This document shows, piece after piece, positions 21,500 to 32,328 of a stretch of 64,000 nucleotides of DNA. Below the pieces are notes generated by a model. That model worked only from the letters and a program-made list of their open reading frames with translations, did not search any database and was not told where the DNA came from. Within the stretch, counting starts at the first letter, position 1; each line of letters starts with the position of its first letter. The stretch is from Lucinisca nassula (Eukaryota; Mollusca; Bivalvia; Lucinida; Lucinidae): positions 186,001-250,000 of the forward strand of contig CAUZLF010000692.1 of the NCBI GenBank assembly GCA_963580285.1, in the 5' to 3' direction. The position numbers and the translations under genes are program-made.

Positions 21500-21705
21500 T
21501 ACAGTCCTAAAAGTTGGGACACCTTGAGGACTTGATGTAATTATCCTAATATTTTAACAAATTTGTTAACATGATCCAGCAAGTGCATAAGGAATGGCAG
21601 TCAGTGTAGACCCAGATCAGACTGCTCCTTGAGGAACAGCCTGATCTGGGTCTGCACTGTTTGATTAAGCCTGTCTGTCCTAATTCTTTAGGATCGTTAT
21701 GGTAG
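21500..21705 (-). mobile_element. CCTAAGTATTGGGAC-family MITE
   Basis: The core CAGATCAGACTGCTCCTTGA / GGAACAGCCTGATCTGGG and the order of the flanks are the reverse of the copy at 18783. Confidence 0.7.
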
Positions 21706-22087
21706 ATTTTTTTTGACATTTCATTTCATGCAAATAGTTTTGAGCCTGTTTCAGAAAGGATAAAACTGAATGCAATCAAGAGAGCTTGCCAGAACAAAGT
21801 CTAGGAAGAGCTGTTTGCACTGTGCCCAGTATTTAGGTTTGTTAGTAAGCGCTCACATTTTCCAAACCATATCACTTAATTGGTTCATATTTGCTGTGGT
21901 GATATAGGTCCAAAATTTTATTAAGCAACACTCCCATCCCATCCCTGTCCATGACTGTAAGGTCAAACTCACAAACTGAAGTTGCCCCCAACCATCGGTG
22001 CTTGGAGACATAGATTGGGCTGCATGGTAATACCATGAAGAACTGAACAGACCATACACGAGTACTGGTAAACTACTTAGAAGGACT

Positions 22088-23122
22088 AAGTAGAAGTAAA
22101 ACAAAGATCAGGAATCGATACAATTAACTTACTCCACCCATCAAAGACACCAAAGGGAAAGAAACACAAACATTAAGCGACCCGACCATAATGGAAACCT
22201 AAACAAAGGAAGGCCATAAGGACAGTTACTTTCCCACAAAATGGCCATATGGCCATCCAAAATAAAAAGACACAAGTGATACACACAGTAAGTAACAAAC
22301 AACACCATAAATAAACCGCCACAGAAGAACCGCCTTGGAACGGTCAGTGGAATGATTTCCAGTGGGGGGCTTAAATCGATTTTACGTGGCCACAATCCTC
22401 GCCCTTACTTCCGTCGTGATTTAGACAAATAATTTGTTCAGTCCTCATGAAGGCCTCCTAACTCATCAGTGCAACATCTCCGTGAACACAAAAAATCAAA
22501 GAACCACAGAGGTGAGACAACGGTGAGGACTCGACAGCAAGAAACCACTGAAATACTGGAGCAAAAGAAAACCAACAGTTAGACTCCGCTGGGCCCAACC
22601 AGAGACGGAGCATCAGGCACCAACCAACATTACCTTGAATTAAATCTCTCTAATTCTCAATAAGCCTTTACGTTGGAGCCGTCATAGAATCTGAGGCCTG
22701 ACCCACCGGTGTGCAATTAAAGAGGGAAGCAAAGTTGCCAACCGTGATTGGTTTAACTACCATGCATGCAGTCTCTCTTATAACATTTATGTTGTACCCA
22801 ATCTTTTTATATCGAAGAATGATTTTACGAAATTGGGTGCTGAAGTCATTGCGGTTATATATTTTTCTGAATTTATATACTAAGTCACCATAAAATTCGG
22901 GTTCCGATAGACCTTGTTGCAGAAGAGATTTAAGTCCAATATTGAATTTTGAAATTAAATCAGAATGGCATCTATAAAATTTTGAAAAGGCTTTGCGTAG
23001 TTTATGGTACCGATAACCCTGATTAAGGAGTTTAGCCGTTAATAATTTATTACGAGTGTTGAAGTCAGTTACATGACTACACACTCTAGCAAATCGAATT
23101 AATTGTGAAATATAAACGCCAT
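22088..23122 (-). mobile_element. 5'-truncated retroelement, longest of three copies
   Basis: Read on the minus strand it holds the C-terminal end of a retroelement protein followed by a 560 bp 3' untranslated part that ends GATCTTTGTTTTACTTCTAC. The other two copies (25910-26566 and 54283-54803) share this 3' end exactly and start at different points, the pattern of target-primed insertion with 5' truncation. No poly(A) tail is present. Confidence 0.85.
22668..23122 (-). pseudogene. C-terminal remnant of a retroelement reverse-transcriptase protein
   Basis: The minus-strand frame reads NGVYISQLIRFARVCSHVTD, then LLNQGYRYHKLRKAFSKFY, GLSEPEFYGDLVYKFRK and FNCTPVGQASDSMTAPT before the stop. 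I recognise this series as the C-terminal part, after the polymerase domain, of retroelement proteins common in molluscs and other invertebrates. The catalytic part is absent because the copy is 5'-truncated at 23122. The methionine at 23198 belongs to the SINE flank and is not the native start. Confidence 0.75.
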
Positions 23123-23389
23123 TGCCCAGGCAAAGTGGTGTGAGTCCAATGTATATAAACCTTTTGGTTTCATTGAGCGGCAGGTCTTGAGATGTCAATT
23201 CATCTCAGTGTCAGGTAAAAGTCCCCAAAAATTGGAAGCAGCGTCTCCAAAATGATGTTTAACCTCAAATTCAGACAAACAAATAATCACAAACTAAGAC
23301 CTTTTATATTATTTGATCAAGTTGTTAGCAACAATTAGTTTCCAATCTATATGATGGATTTAGTTTATATATTTCCAAACCATACAATG

Positions 23390-23687
23390 TGGCCCCGCCG
23401 ATCAGGACTTGGAGAAATAGATTGGGCTGCATGATGCTTCCGCGTAGAGTTAAAATCGACTGCAAATGACTACTGGTAAATGCTTAGAAGTTCTAAGCCT
23501 TCCAAGGCTAAGTGATGCGATTCGGACCTTTCCTGCATATAAACCCTATTTTTGTTTGGATGGCAGGGCTGGAGATGTCGTTTCATCTCCATGTTGGGTA
23601 AAAAGTCCCATTGATTTAGAAGCAATGTCTCCAAAATTATCTAAATTGTGTTGACAGGGATGTAAAACCTCCAAACAAACAAACATA
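23390..23687 (+). mobile_element. SINE family A copy with 14 bp target-site duplication
   Basis: CAAACCATACAATG stands at 23376-23389 and again at 23688-23701. The element is diverged but complete, from GGCCCCGCCGATCAGGAC to the (CAAA)n tail. Confidence 0.9.
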
Positions 23688-24093
23688 CAAACCATACAAT
23701 GGATTTTTTTTGGTAGATTGTTTTACAATCAGCCCAAAGTTACTAAGTACAGAAGCTCCTCAGTGCTGATGTTCAGGTGACTATCACTGATTTATAGAAA
23801 ATAAAAGTAATGGTTATTCGTAGAAAATAGCCATGCTTTACTTATCAATTTGAGGTCTGTGTTGCATTATAGAATCTGAACTAGAATTGTATGTTAGGTT
23901 TGGCAAACATTGTATACCGAGATCAGAAGCTGCAATATGCAGTGTCTGACCAGGATCTACCTTTTGCTTACAGTAGAGGAATTTAAAAGTGACCGGGTAT
24001 ACAAAACTGTCCTAAGTCCCCATTCAGGACAATTTTCCAGCCAGCGCACAGACTGTCGACCCACCAGTGCTCTCTGTGCTTAGATTATTTAGT

Positions 24094-24527
24094 ACAGTCA
24101 ACCATCTTTACACCGATATTAGTTATAATGGCAAAACTTGTTTTAACAGCAATTTGAATAGAATAACTACTTAGCTAAAGGCTTTGCCAAGGTTCTGAGC
24201 GGCATGGGCTTCCCCTGGTTTGGAAATGCACAAATCCAGTCCATAGTCATGAAAGGGTCTTGTAATCTAATACTCCAAGAAACAAATGTTATAGATATTT
24301 GTTAGAATCGCCTCACTGAGGAACAAATGTTATAGATATTTGTTAGAATCGCCTCACTGAGGCGATTCTAACAAATGTCTATAACATTTGTATCTTGGAG
24401 TAATAATGGGGGAAAAGGCCTTTTATTACCTATCATACTCCTAACTGGGATTCTTTATAATGGCAAATTCTTTATAACGGCACAATAATAGGGAACAAAT
24501 ACTGTCATTATAACCAGGGTCCTCTGT
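24094..24527. mobile_element. ACAGTCAACC MITE with duplicated hairpin arm
   Basis: It shares its whole length with 39475-39885. The central hairpin ATTTGTTAGAATCGCCTCA / TGAGGCGATTCTAACAAATG lies at about 24338-24377. In this copy 36 bases of the left arm (AACAAATGTTATAGATATTT...) are tandemly duplicated, at about 24282 and 24322. Confidence 0.75.
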
Positions 24528-24740
24528 TCTATGATAGATACAGATCTAGTAGTTCCCCAAACCCAACCCTGCCCAAAACATTTGGACTTCTGGCATTTTA
24601 TCTTTAAGATAAAATAATTGTAATAGCTCATGTTTTCCAACCCACATAAGGTTGGTTTAATTTGGTGTGTTAATATGATTCCAAAGCTTTCATTCAGCAG
24701 CTTTCCGAGCCCTGCTCATCATCTCAAGACCACGGGCTAG

Positions 24741-24968
24741 GTTTTTGGTTTTTTGGTTTTACGGCCCTTTCAAGACTATTTCACTCATATAGAGCCGATC
24801 GTTAATCAGAAGTGGGCGAAAACCGGAGTACCCGGAGAAAAAAACACCTGACCTTCCGTTGCAGAACTTGGCGTCTCACATGTGACCCGAGCGAGGCTCG
24901 AACCACAGGGGTGAGAGACCTAATGATCAAGAGTCAGCGCTCTTAACCACTAGGCCATGGAGGCCCGT
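24741..24968 (-). mobile_element. tRNA-derived SINE (family C), best copy
   Basis: The minus-strand head is CCTCCATGGCCTAGTGGTTA (A-box) and CTGTGGTTCGAGCCTCGC (B-box); the body contains CTCCGGGTACTCCGG and ends in a T/G-rich tail on the plus strand. Flanks AAGACCACGGGCTA (24726 on) and AAGACCACAGGCTA (24969-24982) form a 14 bp target-site duplication with one mismatch. Confidence 0.92.
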
Positions 24969-25255
24969 AAGACCACAGGCTAAGATATTTCTAGGCAAGC
25001 TTTGCTGTTTGATGACAGTTGTTGCGTTTATATTGTTAAAATGTTGTACATATCTTTTTCTTTAGACTTTTGATATGGCTTTATTCCATTGTTCTGTATT
25101 TAGCTGTAATTTTTTTGTAAAAACATGTTAAATGTAACAAAAATGTTATATTAGTATTATTGATCAAAAGGATAATGCGCACATTGTTGAAGCTGTTTTT
25201 GTGTCTCAAGAAGGCATTTATTCTCATGAAAAATTTTGATACTTTTCTTTATTTT

Positions 25256-25350
25256 TGCTCCAAACATAGATTGTAGGTACTGGTTAGAATTGCCTCATTG
25301 AGGCGATTCTAACCAGTACCTACAATATATGCTTTGGAGGTAAGATATGA
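25256..25350. mobile_element. Hairpin MITE, 45 bp arms
   Basis: TAGGTACTGGTTAGAATTGC (left) pairs with GCGATTCTAACCAGTACCTA (right). The arms extend to GCTCCAAACATAGATTG and ATATATGCTTTGGAGG. Confidence 0.85.
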
Positions 25351-25439
25351 CAAATAATGTATATTCATGGTGACCCCACTTTTCCAAAAACGTAATGTGG
25401 TGTACTAAAAGTTAATTACCGGTACATAGACTTGACATA

Positions 25440-25850
25440 GAGGATCTTACGTGAGTGCTAATGCATTATTGAATTTATTAAACGAGTTGAGGAACAGGGA
25501 TAAAATGCGAGGCTATGCCAAGCCATTTATGCCTTTTCTCAACGAGTTTGATAAATTCAATAATACATAAGCACAAATGCAATATTCTGTTTATCATATG
25601 ACATACTAAACGAACTTTATTCACGATTGTTTCACAAAAATGTCAGTATTCCTCCATTAGTTAATACGACATCATTAAGGATGTCTGCATGTAACGTTAC
25701 GGAGGGTATCAAACTAATTTGCATATTTAATCCACAAGTGGATTATCGAATTTATTACATGGCAGTATTACATTCTCAGATGCGATGTCATATGATTAAT
25801 TACTATAACTCATGCATGCAATGTAGTGTATTCTTTCAGATCTCAAAGAG
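25440..25850. repeat. Palindromic element shared with 34035-34560
   Basis: TGCATTATTGAATTTATTAA and TTGATAAATTCAATAATACA are arms of a large hairpin (about 25459-25567). The right half, through ATTAAGGATGTCTGCATGTA and TAATCCACAAGTGGATTA, also matches the second copy, so one dispersed family of about 400 bp is involved. Confidence 0.7.
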
Positions 25851-25857
25851 AAAAATT

Positions 25858-26625
25858 GTGATCTTTTTCTTATTTCTAATCAAAACAGGTAGTGGGTGCT
25901 TGCTAGAATGCATGGTAGTTAACCCAATCACGGTTGGCAACTTTGCTTCCCTCTTTAATTGCACGCCGGTGGGTCAGGCCTCAGATTCTATGACGGCTCC
26001 AACGTAAAGGCTTATTGAAAATTAAAGAGATAATGTTGGTTGGTGCCTGATGCTCTGTCTCTGGTCGGGCTCATCGGAGTCTAACTGTTGGTTTTCTTTT
26101 GCTCCAGCATTTCAGTGGTTTCTTGCTGTCGAGTCCTCACCGTTGTCTCACCTCTGTGGTTCTTTGATTTCTGTGTTCACGGAGATGTTGCACTGATGAG
26201 TTAGGAGGCCTTCATGCGGACTGAACAAATTATTTGTCTAAATCGCGACGGAAGTAAGGGCGAGGATTGTGCCACGTAAAATCGATTTAAGCCCCCAGTG
26301 GAAATCTTCCACTGACCGTTCCAAGGCGGCTCTTCTGTGGCGATTTATTTATGTTGTTGTTTGTTACTTACTGTGTGTATCACTTGTGTCTTTAAATTTT
26401 GGATGGCCATATGGCCATTTTGTGGGAAAGTAACTGTCCATATGGCCTTCCTTTGTTTCCATTATGGTCTGGTCGCTTAATGTTTGTATTTCTTTCCCTT
26501 TGGTGTCTTTTATGGATGGAGTAAGTTAATTGTATCAATTCCTGATCTTTGTTTTACTTCTACTTTATTGAGGCAATTCTGACAAATACCCGCTACCTAT
26601 GTCTTGGAGCGAAAATAGGAAAACT
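25858..26625. mobile_element. Hairpin MITE split at its centre by a retroelement
   Basis: The left arm ends GTGGGTGCTTGCTAGAAT (about 25909) and the right arm begins ATTGAGGCAATTCTGACAAA (26567). In intact relatives these arms meet at the palindrome centre CGCCTCAATGAGGCG. The retroelement copy at 25910-26566 therefore landed in the hairpin tip. Confidence 0.8.
25910..26566 (+). mobile_element. 5'-truncated retroelement, second copy
   Basis: It begins within the coding end (CMVVNPITVGNFASLFNC...SDSMTAPT, stop at about 26005-26007) and includes the whole 3' untranslated part to GTTTTACTTCTACTTT. The frame appears open upstream to 25627 only because flanking repeat sequence happens to lack stops. 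Confidence 0.85.
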
Positions 26626-26797
26626 TAAGTATATCCCGCTAAACCCAAGTTTTCTGAATGTAAAGTGAAGTTTACAGGGGTTTTCATTACATGGACTTGT
26701 TATCAATATGAGATGCATCACTGTTAAATGTTTCATTCAGTGAAGACCCAGATCAGCATGCACTGAGCAGTATGAGTATTACCTGCTATCTGAAGAA

Positions 26798-27907
26798 TAG
26801 CCTAAGCCCATAATATGCCTAACATACTGGGACATCAGCAAACTAAGCCCTAAGCCCATAATATGCCTAAAATATTGGGAAATCAGCAAACTAAGCCTGA
26901 AGCCCATAATATGCCTAACATATTGGGACATCAGCAAACTAAGCCTGAAGCCCATACTATGCCTAACATACTGGGACATCAGCAAACAAACTAAGCCCAA
27001 AGCCCATAATATGCCTAACATATTGGGACATCAGCAAACTAAAACCTAAGCCCATAATATGCCCAACATATTGGGACATCAGCAAACTAAGCCCTAAGCC
27101 CATATTATGTCTAACATATTGGGACATCAGCAAATTAAGCCCTAAACCCATAATATGCTTCACATGTGGGGACATCAGCAAACTAAGCCCTAAGCCCATA
27201 ATATGCCTAACATATGGGGACATCAGCAAACAAAGCCCTAAGCCCATAATTTGCCTCACATTTTGGGGCATCAGCAAACTAAGCCCTAAGCCAATAATGT
27301 GCCTTACATATTGGGACATCAGCAAACTAAGCCCTCAGCTCATAAAATACCTAACTTATTGGGACATCTGCAACTAAGCCTTAGGTCCATAATATGCCTA
27401 ACATATTTGGACATCAGCAAACTAAGCCCTAGGCCCATAATATGCCTAACATATTTGGACATCAGCAAACTGAGCCCTAGGCCCATAATATGCCTAACAT
27501 ATTTGGACATTAGCAAACTAAGCCCTAGGCCCATAATATGCCTAACATATTTGGACATCAGCAAACTAAGCCCTAGGCCCATAATATGCCAAACATATTG
27601 GGACATCAGCAAACTAAGCCCTAGGCCCATAATATGCCTAACATATTTGGACATTAGCAAACTAAGCCCTAGGCCCATAATATACCTAACATAATGGGAT
27701 ATTAGCAAACTATACATCCAGATCAGGAGTAGCAGGATGCATGTCTGGGACATCAGCAAACTAAGCCCTAAGCCCATAATATACCTGACATATTGCGACA
27801 TGAGCAAACTAAGCCTTACACCCATAATATGCCTAACATATTGGGACATCAGCAAATTAAGCCCTAAGCCCACAACATGCCTAACATAATGGGACTTTAG
27901 CAAACTA
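26798..27907. repeat. 48 bp satellite-like array, open on both strands
   Basis: About 22 units of 48 bases: CCCATAATATGCCTAACATA, then TTGGGACATCAGCAAACTAA, then GCCCTAAG. Since 48 is a multiple of three, long frames persist on both strands (periodic 16-residue peptides such as MSQYVRHIMGLGLSLL), but they lack any start context or flanking exon, and I treat them as incidental. CATCCAGATCAGGAGTAGCA occurs at 27716 and 27909, so a block of units was duplicated with its right flank. Confidence 0.92.
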
Positions 27908-27969
27908 TACATCCAGATCAGGAGTAGCAGGATGCATGTCTGCAGGTTCTACAATGTTTGCTTTTAGAA

Positions 27970-28243
27970 CACTCCTGCCAAAGTGGTGCAAGTCTGACCG
28001 TTCATGCATATAACCCTATTGACCTCATTGGGTGGCCGGGACTGAGATGTCAATTCATCGCAGTGTCGGGTATAAGTCCCACAAAGTTGGAAGCAACGTC
28101 TCCTAAATGACCTAAATAGTGTTGATTGGGATGATAAACCTCAAATGAAACAAACAAAACAGAAATTTTTGGAAAGTTTAAAAAAAACTAAATCAGACTA
28201 AATCTAAAATGGGGACGTTAAACCTCAAATCGAACAACCAAAA
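27970..28243 (+). mobile_element. SINE family A, 5'-truncated copy and a tail fragment
   Basis: CCAAAGTGGTGCAAGTCTGA to GATAAACCTCAAATG (27970-28160) is the 3' half of the family. GGGGACGTTAAACCTCAAAT (28211 on) is a second, tail-only fragment. Confidence 0.8.
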
Positions 28244-28952
28244 CAAATTTTTGTACATCTTTAAAAAAAATATGACACATCTTCAGTTGGAAATGGGATT
28301 GTCTTAAGGGGGCAAATCATACTTACTTGCCATATATACAATCTTGTCATGTACATATATTCATGTTTTGCTTCTCACCTGATAAACAAGGGATCAGGGG
28401 TTTGACCTCAGGCTTCTCTAGACTTTCAGATGAGTCTTTAAACCAATGTCCCGTCTCTGTATGATCATAGATGTTGGTGGAACGTAAAACTGGAAAACAC
28501 ACACGTTCACGTTTTTTATGGGCTTAATCTCCCACATATTTAAGAGGATTTCAGAGGATATATGTTTATCCATGAAGGACCTTGTAAATATTTATTAACA
28601 TAAGTCATGTTTATTAGAGAAATAGAGAGAAGGGGGTACAACTTTTGTACTAAGTCAGTTATAGAAGAGGAATAGGGACAAAGGGGGGACAACTTTTGTT
28701 ACTCTGTTCGCTTTCATGTAAACCAAGTCCTCTCAACAGAGGTAAGGGTATATAACCCTTATCCTGCTGAATATATTAGTTTTGCCACACCCGTTGCAGA
28801 ATATACTAGATAGTTTTTCTTGAAAGGGGATGTTTGTGTACTCAATCAAACATCTCTGTTGAGTACACTTAATTCTATTTTATGGAAGATCAAAAATATC
28901 ACTAAGTCACCCCATTGTGCTGCATTGACTGGCACTGTAATTAAACCTCAGT
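28244..28952. other. No gene seen
   Basis: AT-rich DNA with a broken half of the TTAACCCTTATCCTGCTGA MITE (28756-28800) and a small hairpin GTACTCAA/TTGAGTAC (about 28838-28866). No exon is supported. Confidence 0.4.
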
Positions 28953-29133
28953 ACAGTCCAACCTTTATTAAGAAAGCACCTAAGGGATAACCAAAATGTG
29001 CTTGCTTAAGACAGGTGCTTGCTTAATACAGGTGTAATTTAATGCATTTGCCTTTCTTTGGAAACCAAATGCATGCTTGCTTAAGACAGGGTGCTTGCTT
29101 AATAGAGGTGGCCACTAAGACAGGTTTGACTGT
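28953..29133 (-). mobile_element. ACAGT MITE, second copy
   Basis: It has the same length and interior as 12213-12392 in the opposite orientation, with ends ACAGTCCAACC and GGTTTGACTGT. Confidence 0.75.
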
Positions 29134-29191
29134 ATTTGGAGAAAAAAAATCTCTGGAAAAATGTTTATGGTCCTGAAGGTATTCAAGCTAT

Positions 29192-29397
29192 TTAGCCCTT
29201 ATCCTGCTGATCACAACAACACCTGCTTTTCAACCAGTGTAGACCCAGATCAGATGGCTTCTGAAGAAGCCATCTGATCAGGATCTATACTGTTTGGCAT
29301 TCAGTTTGTGAATTTGCAGGAATAAATTACATCAAGTATTCTGATTGGTTCAAAGTCAGAAATGGCTGTTGCTTAATTATTCTGCATGATGGTTTAG
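29192..29397. mobile_element. TTAACCCTTATCCTGCTGA MITE
   Basis: The left end is TTAGCCCTTATCCTGCTGA. The core CAGATCAGATGGCTTC / GAAGCCATCTGATCAGG is a near-perfect hairpin. The right end has decayed to TCTGCATGATGGTTTAG. Confidence 0.8.
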
Positions 29398-29487
29398 TTT
29401 GACTGTGTAGGAATTTTACCGTATGGTCTTTTAACTTGTGTGTAGGATAATAGAATCTAACAGTTTGGCTCAAGTCAGAATATTAGA

Positions 29488-29790
29488 GCCGGCCTCGGTA
29501 CCTCAGTCAGGTGCGCATCTGACTGGTGATCAGGAGGACGCGGGTTTGACTCCCGCGGGTCGGCAACATTCTTTCATGGTGATTGATCATGAAATCTTTT
29601 CTACCGTCATTCTCTCCTGCTGATTCAAGAAGGGCAGTTGTCAGTTTCTGGCGAAAGAATGTGCGCTGTACTGGTTAACCGCTTACATATAAGCCTGCCC
29701 AGGAAAGTGTGGATTGGTAAACTGACCGGCTCAAAAATGACCTAAATAGTGTTGACTGGGCTGTTAAACACCAACACAATCAATCAGAAT
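29488..29790 (+). mobile_element. tRNA-headed SINE (family B) with foldable cloverleaf
   Basis: GCCGGCC at 29488 pairs with GGTCGGC at about 29557-29563 as an acceptor stem. TCTGA-CTGGTGA-TCAGG forms an anticodon arm (anticodon GGT) and GCGGG-TTTGACT-CCCGC a T-arm. The body has GATTCAAGAAGGGCAGTTG, then joins sequence shared with family A (GTACTGGTTAACCGCTTA... GTGTTGACTGGGCTGTTAAA). A GGT anticodon is not used by normal eukaryotic threonine tRNAs, and the sequence continues as a SINE, so this is not called a tRNA gene. Confidence 0.8.
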
Positions 29791-30867
29791 ATTAGTGCAA
29801 GTTGATGTTTTTATTGTTTTGTTTTCTTGTTTTAGTTTCATGGCCCAAACAAACTCCATTAAGCCAGTTAATATGGGGAGACAGTCATTGGCAAACAATG
29901 CAGGCCCAGATCAGATGCTGCAGAACATGATGTCTGATCAGGGCCTTTACTGTTTGCAGAAAGTTCAATCATAATCAAGCTGACACCCCTAAATTTTGAA
30001 ATGGATATGGTTGTATATAAGGGGGATTATTCAAGTCAGTACAAAATTAAGGTTAAAGTCATCCTCAGCTGGTCATTTAGCAAAATCATACTTTTTCTTA
30101 ACTTTGAGAACAGTGGACATACTTCTCATCCTGCTGCTGTTTCAAGAAGGGCAGTTGTCAGTTTCAGGATGAAAATGTACACTATAGCCCAAGTACAGAC
30201 CCACTTGATACAACCTAAATTGTGTGGACTGGGCCATGAAACTAAAAAATGTACATACTATGACATAACAGCATAGAAGTGCTTACAAAAGTCATCCTGT
30301 TAACAATTGTCTAGTCTTGTTTTTTCTTTTGAATACCTATATATACTCTGTTGTTCCAGATGATATATACTCTGTTGTTCCAGATGTTTTGGTTACATTT
30401 TTTATGCAACTTCACAAGATGTGTTTGCTTGAAACAATAAATTTTGAGCCTTTAACTGGTATTTGCCTTATCTTGTATTTGCCTTCCTCCCTTGTAACTC
30501 AAGGCTTTTTGGGTCCATCAGCAATCAACCCAAAATTGCTAATGATTTAGACTTGTATTGCTATTGTCCATGTGACTATCAATGACCAATAAAATTAAAC
30601 CACACAAATAACATTTGTATGGAATCCCTTTGGTGGTTATTTATAATCATGCTTTTCTTGTAAAGAGGGTTATCAGTACAATACACATGTGCTGGGTTTG
30701 GGCTCAAATGATAATCGGTAACTGTTTTATCTAAAGTGTGCTTCATTATTGAATTGTTGAACTCATACATGCCTATGGCCCCAAAAAGGGACATTGGCAA
30801 GCAGTGTAGACCCAGATCAAATGCATGTTACATCATCTGATCAGGGGCTACAGTTTGCTTAAAGTAC
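29791..30867. other. No gene; hairpin cores and SINE fragment
   Basis: The palindrome GGCCCAGATCAGATGC / TGTCTGATCAGGGCC is at about 29888-29957 and a decayed one at 30790-30860. A family B body fragment (TTTCAAGAAGGGCAGTTGTC) is at about 30137-30260. The short frame at 30317-30550 contains AACAATAAATTTTG, a possible poly(A) signal, with no supporting exon. Confidence 0.45.
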
Positions 30868-31393
30868 AGGGGCCAGTTGTTAAAAACTAACACTGTTAGA
30901 AGTTAAAATATTGTTAAAACTTTGATCTTTAAATATGGAAAATATGCTAATATTTTTGATGAAAAAAAATGCATCACGAAAACATGCCTATATAATTTTC
31001 ATCCCCTTGAACCCCATTTTCATATAGTAAAATTGGGGTTTCCGGGGGTATACCTTATTTTTCTTATTACTGCTCTAAAATATAGATTGTGGGTACTCGT
31101 TAGAACCGCCTCGATGAGGCGGTTCTAACGAGTGCCCACAATCTATATTTTTAGCAGAAATAAGAAAAATATCACAATTTTTCATCATAAAATTTTCATT
31201 TTTTTTTGGCGATAAAGGTGGCAATGTATTTGTATAGGCGTGTTTGCGTAATGAGAGTAGCTTTTGCATTTGCATTTGCAAAAGCTACTCACATTTTTTC
31301 CAGCAAAAATATCAGAGTATTAGATATTCTCCTGGCTGAAACCAGGCCGTTATTCGTCATTTTGCTAACGATCTTTAAACAACTGGGCCCAAA
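30868..31393. mobile_element. GGGGCCAGTTGTT MITE split by another MITE
   Basis: The ends GGGGCCAGTTGTTAAAAAC and CTTTAAACAACTGGGCCC and the inner texts match 21088-21291, but 282 bases of a different element (30972-31253) stand in the middle. GAGTAGCTTTTGCA / TGCAAAAGCTACTC (31255-31290) is an extra palindrome just right of the insertion. Confidence 0.8.
30972..31253. mobile_element. CATCACG hairpin MITE, intact
   Basis: The terminal repeats are CATCACGAAAACATGCCTAT and ATAGGCGTGTTTGCGTAATG. The core hairpin GTACTCGTTAGAACCGCCTC / GAGGCGGTTCTAACGAGTGC is near-perfect and extends to TTTTTCTTATT...AATAAGAAAAAT. Intact relatives are at 38951 and, in reverse, about 59840. Confidence 0.85.
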
Positions 31394-31470
31394 ATTTTAA
31401 GGGTTAAAGGATACAGTAAATTCCTGTTCAGTGCCATTTTCCAGACTACACACTGAGACAATCAACCCAC

Positions 31471-31730
31471 AAGTGGGCACCCCTGCCCATCAGGGCTTGG
31501 AGAAATGGTACTTCTGCACAGAGCTGAAAGCGACCAAACTTGAGTACTGGTAAACTGTTTAGTGTAAGCCCAGAAATAGCGTGTGAGGGAGACTCCTTAA
31601 ACCCTAAGTTTCTTTTAGAGCTTGAGATGTCATTTCATCACATTGTTGAGTAAAAGTCCCACAAAATCGGAAGCAATGTCTCCAAAATGACCTAAATGGT
31701 GTTGACTGGGAAGTAAAACCTCAACACAAA
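31471..31730 (+). mobile_element. SINE family A copy, shortened
   Basis: Family order from GCCCATCAGGGCTTGGAG to GGGAAGTAAAACCTCAACAC is kept with small deletions. CAACCCAC at 31463-31470 and 31731-31738 is a probable target-site duplication. Confidence 0.8.
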
Positions 31731-31789
31731 CAACCCACCAGCGTTGTCATGCTTTGATTGAAGCCATTGTCAGTTACAGCATTACCATA

Positions 31790-31985
31790 ATGATCCTAAG
31801 AATTTAGAAATATTCCTAAGCAAACAGTGCAGACCTAGATCAGACTAAAGGAGCAGTCTGGTCTGGTCAGGGTCTACCTCTTTGCCATTCCATCTGCACC
31901 TTTTTGGCTGCTTGCTGGATCATGAAACGAATCTGTTAAGATTGTAAGAGAATTAAAGCAAGTCTTAAAGGTGTCCGAATTTTTT
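31790..31985 (+). mobile_element. CCTAAG-family MITE
   Basis: It aligns with 18783-18994. The core CAGACCTAGATCAGACTAAA / GAGCAGTCTGGTC is partly degraded, and a run of T lies at its right edge (31980-31997). Confidence 0.7.
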
Positions 31986-32049
31986 TTTTTTTTTTTATGG
32001 CACTTTTTTTATAGCAGGGAACTAAGAGACTTGCATAAGAGGGTTATCT

Positions 32050-32328
32050 CGGCCCCCACTCATCGGGGCATGAAGAAATAGATGGGCTGCATGATGCTTC
32101 CACGCAGAGCTGAAACCGACACGCACATACTGGTAAACTGCTTAGAGGATCTAAGCCTGCCCAGGCAAATTGGTGCGAGTCAGACCCGTCCACGCTTGTA
32201 AACCCTATTGGTTTCATTGGGCGACAGGGCTTGAGATGTCATTTCATTTCAATGTTGGGTAAAAGTTCCACAAAATTGGAAGCAACGTCTCCCAAAATGA
32301 CCTATACAGAGTTGACCAGGATGTTAAA
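32050..32328 (+). mobile_element. SINE family A copy with 16 bp target-site duplication
   Basis: CATAAGAGGGTTATCT is perfect at 32034-32049 and 32329-32344. The tail is cut at GATGTTAAA with no (CAAA)n. Confidence 0.93.

Larger units (their letters stand above)
21982..23286 (+). mobile_element. SINE family A copy split by a retroelement
   Basis: The 5' part (21982-22090) stops after GTAAACTACTTAGAAGGAC, and the 3' part resumes at about 23123 with TGCCCAGGCAAAGTGG, the next bases of the consensus. About 1.03 kb of a retroelement lies between. CTCACAAACTGAAG (left) and TCACAAACTAAG (right, about 23288) are a diverged target-site duplication around the whole. Confidence 0.85.

Noticed and set aside
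22668..23198. The frame at 23122-23198 as the native start of the retroelement protein
   Set aside because: Those bases are SINE family A sequence; the protein is truncated at the insertion border.
25627..26007. 126-codon frame ending in the retroelement C-terminus
   Set aside because: Only the last 30 or so codons belong to the retroelement; the rest is flanking palindromic repeat that happens to be open.
27299..27907. CRISPR array
   Set aside because: Units are contiguous with no unique spacers, and the genome is eukaryotic with introns.
26963..27912. Long minus-strand and plus-strand frames in the 48 bp array
   Set aside because: They follow from a 48-base period without stops; there is no start context, exon border or recognised family.
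29488..29563. A functional tRNA-Thr gene
   Set aside because: The GGT anticodon is not the eukaryotic threonine form and the sequence runs on as a SINE body with a family tail.
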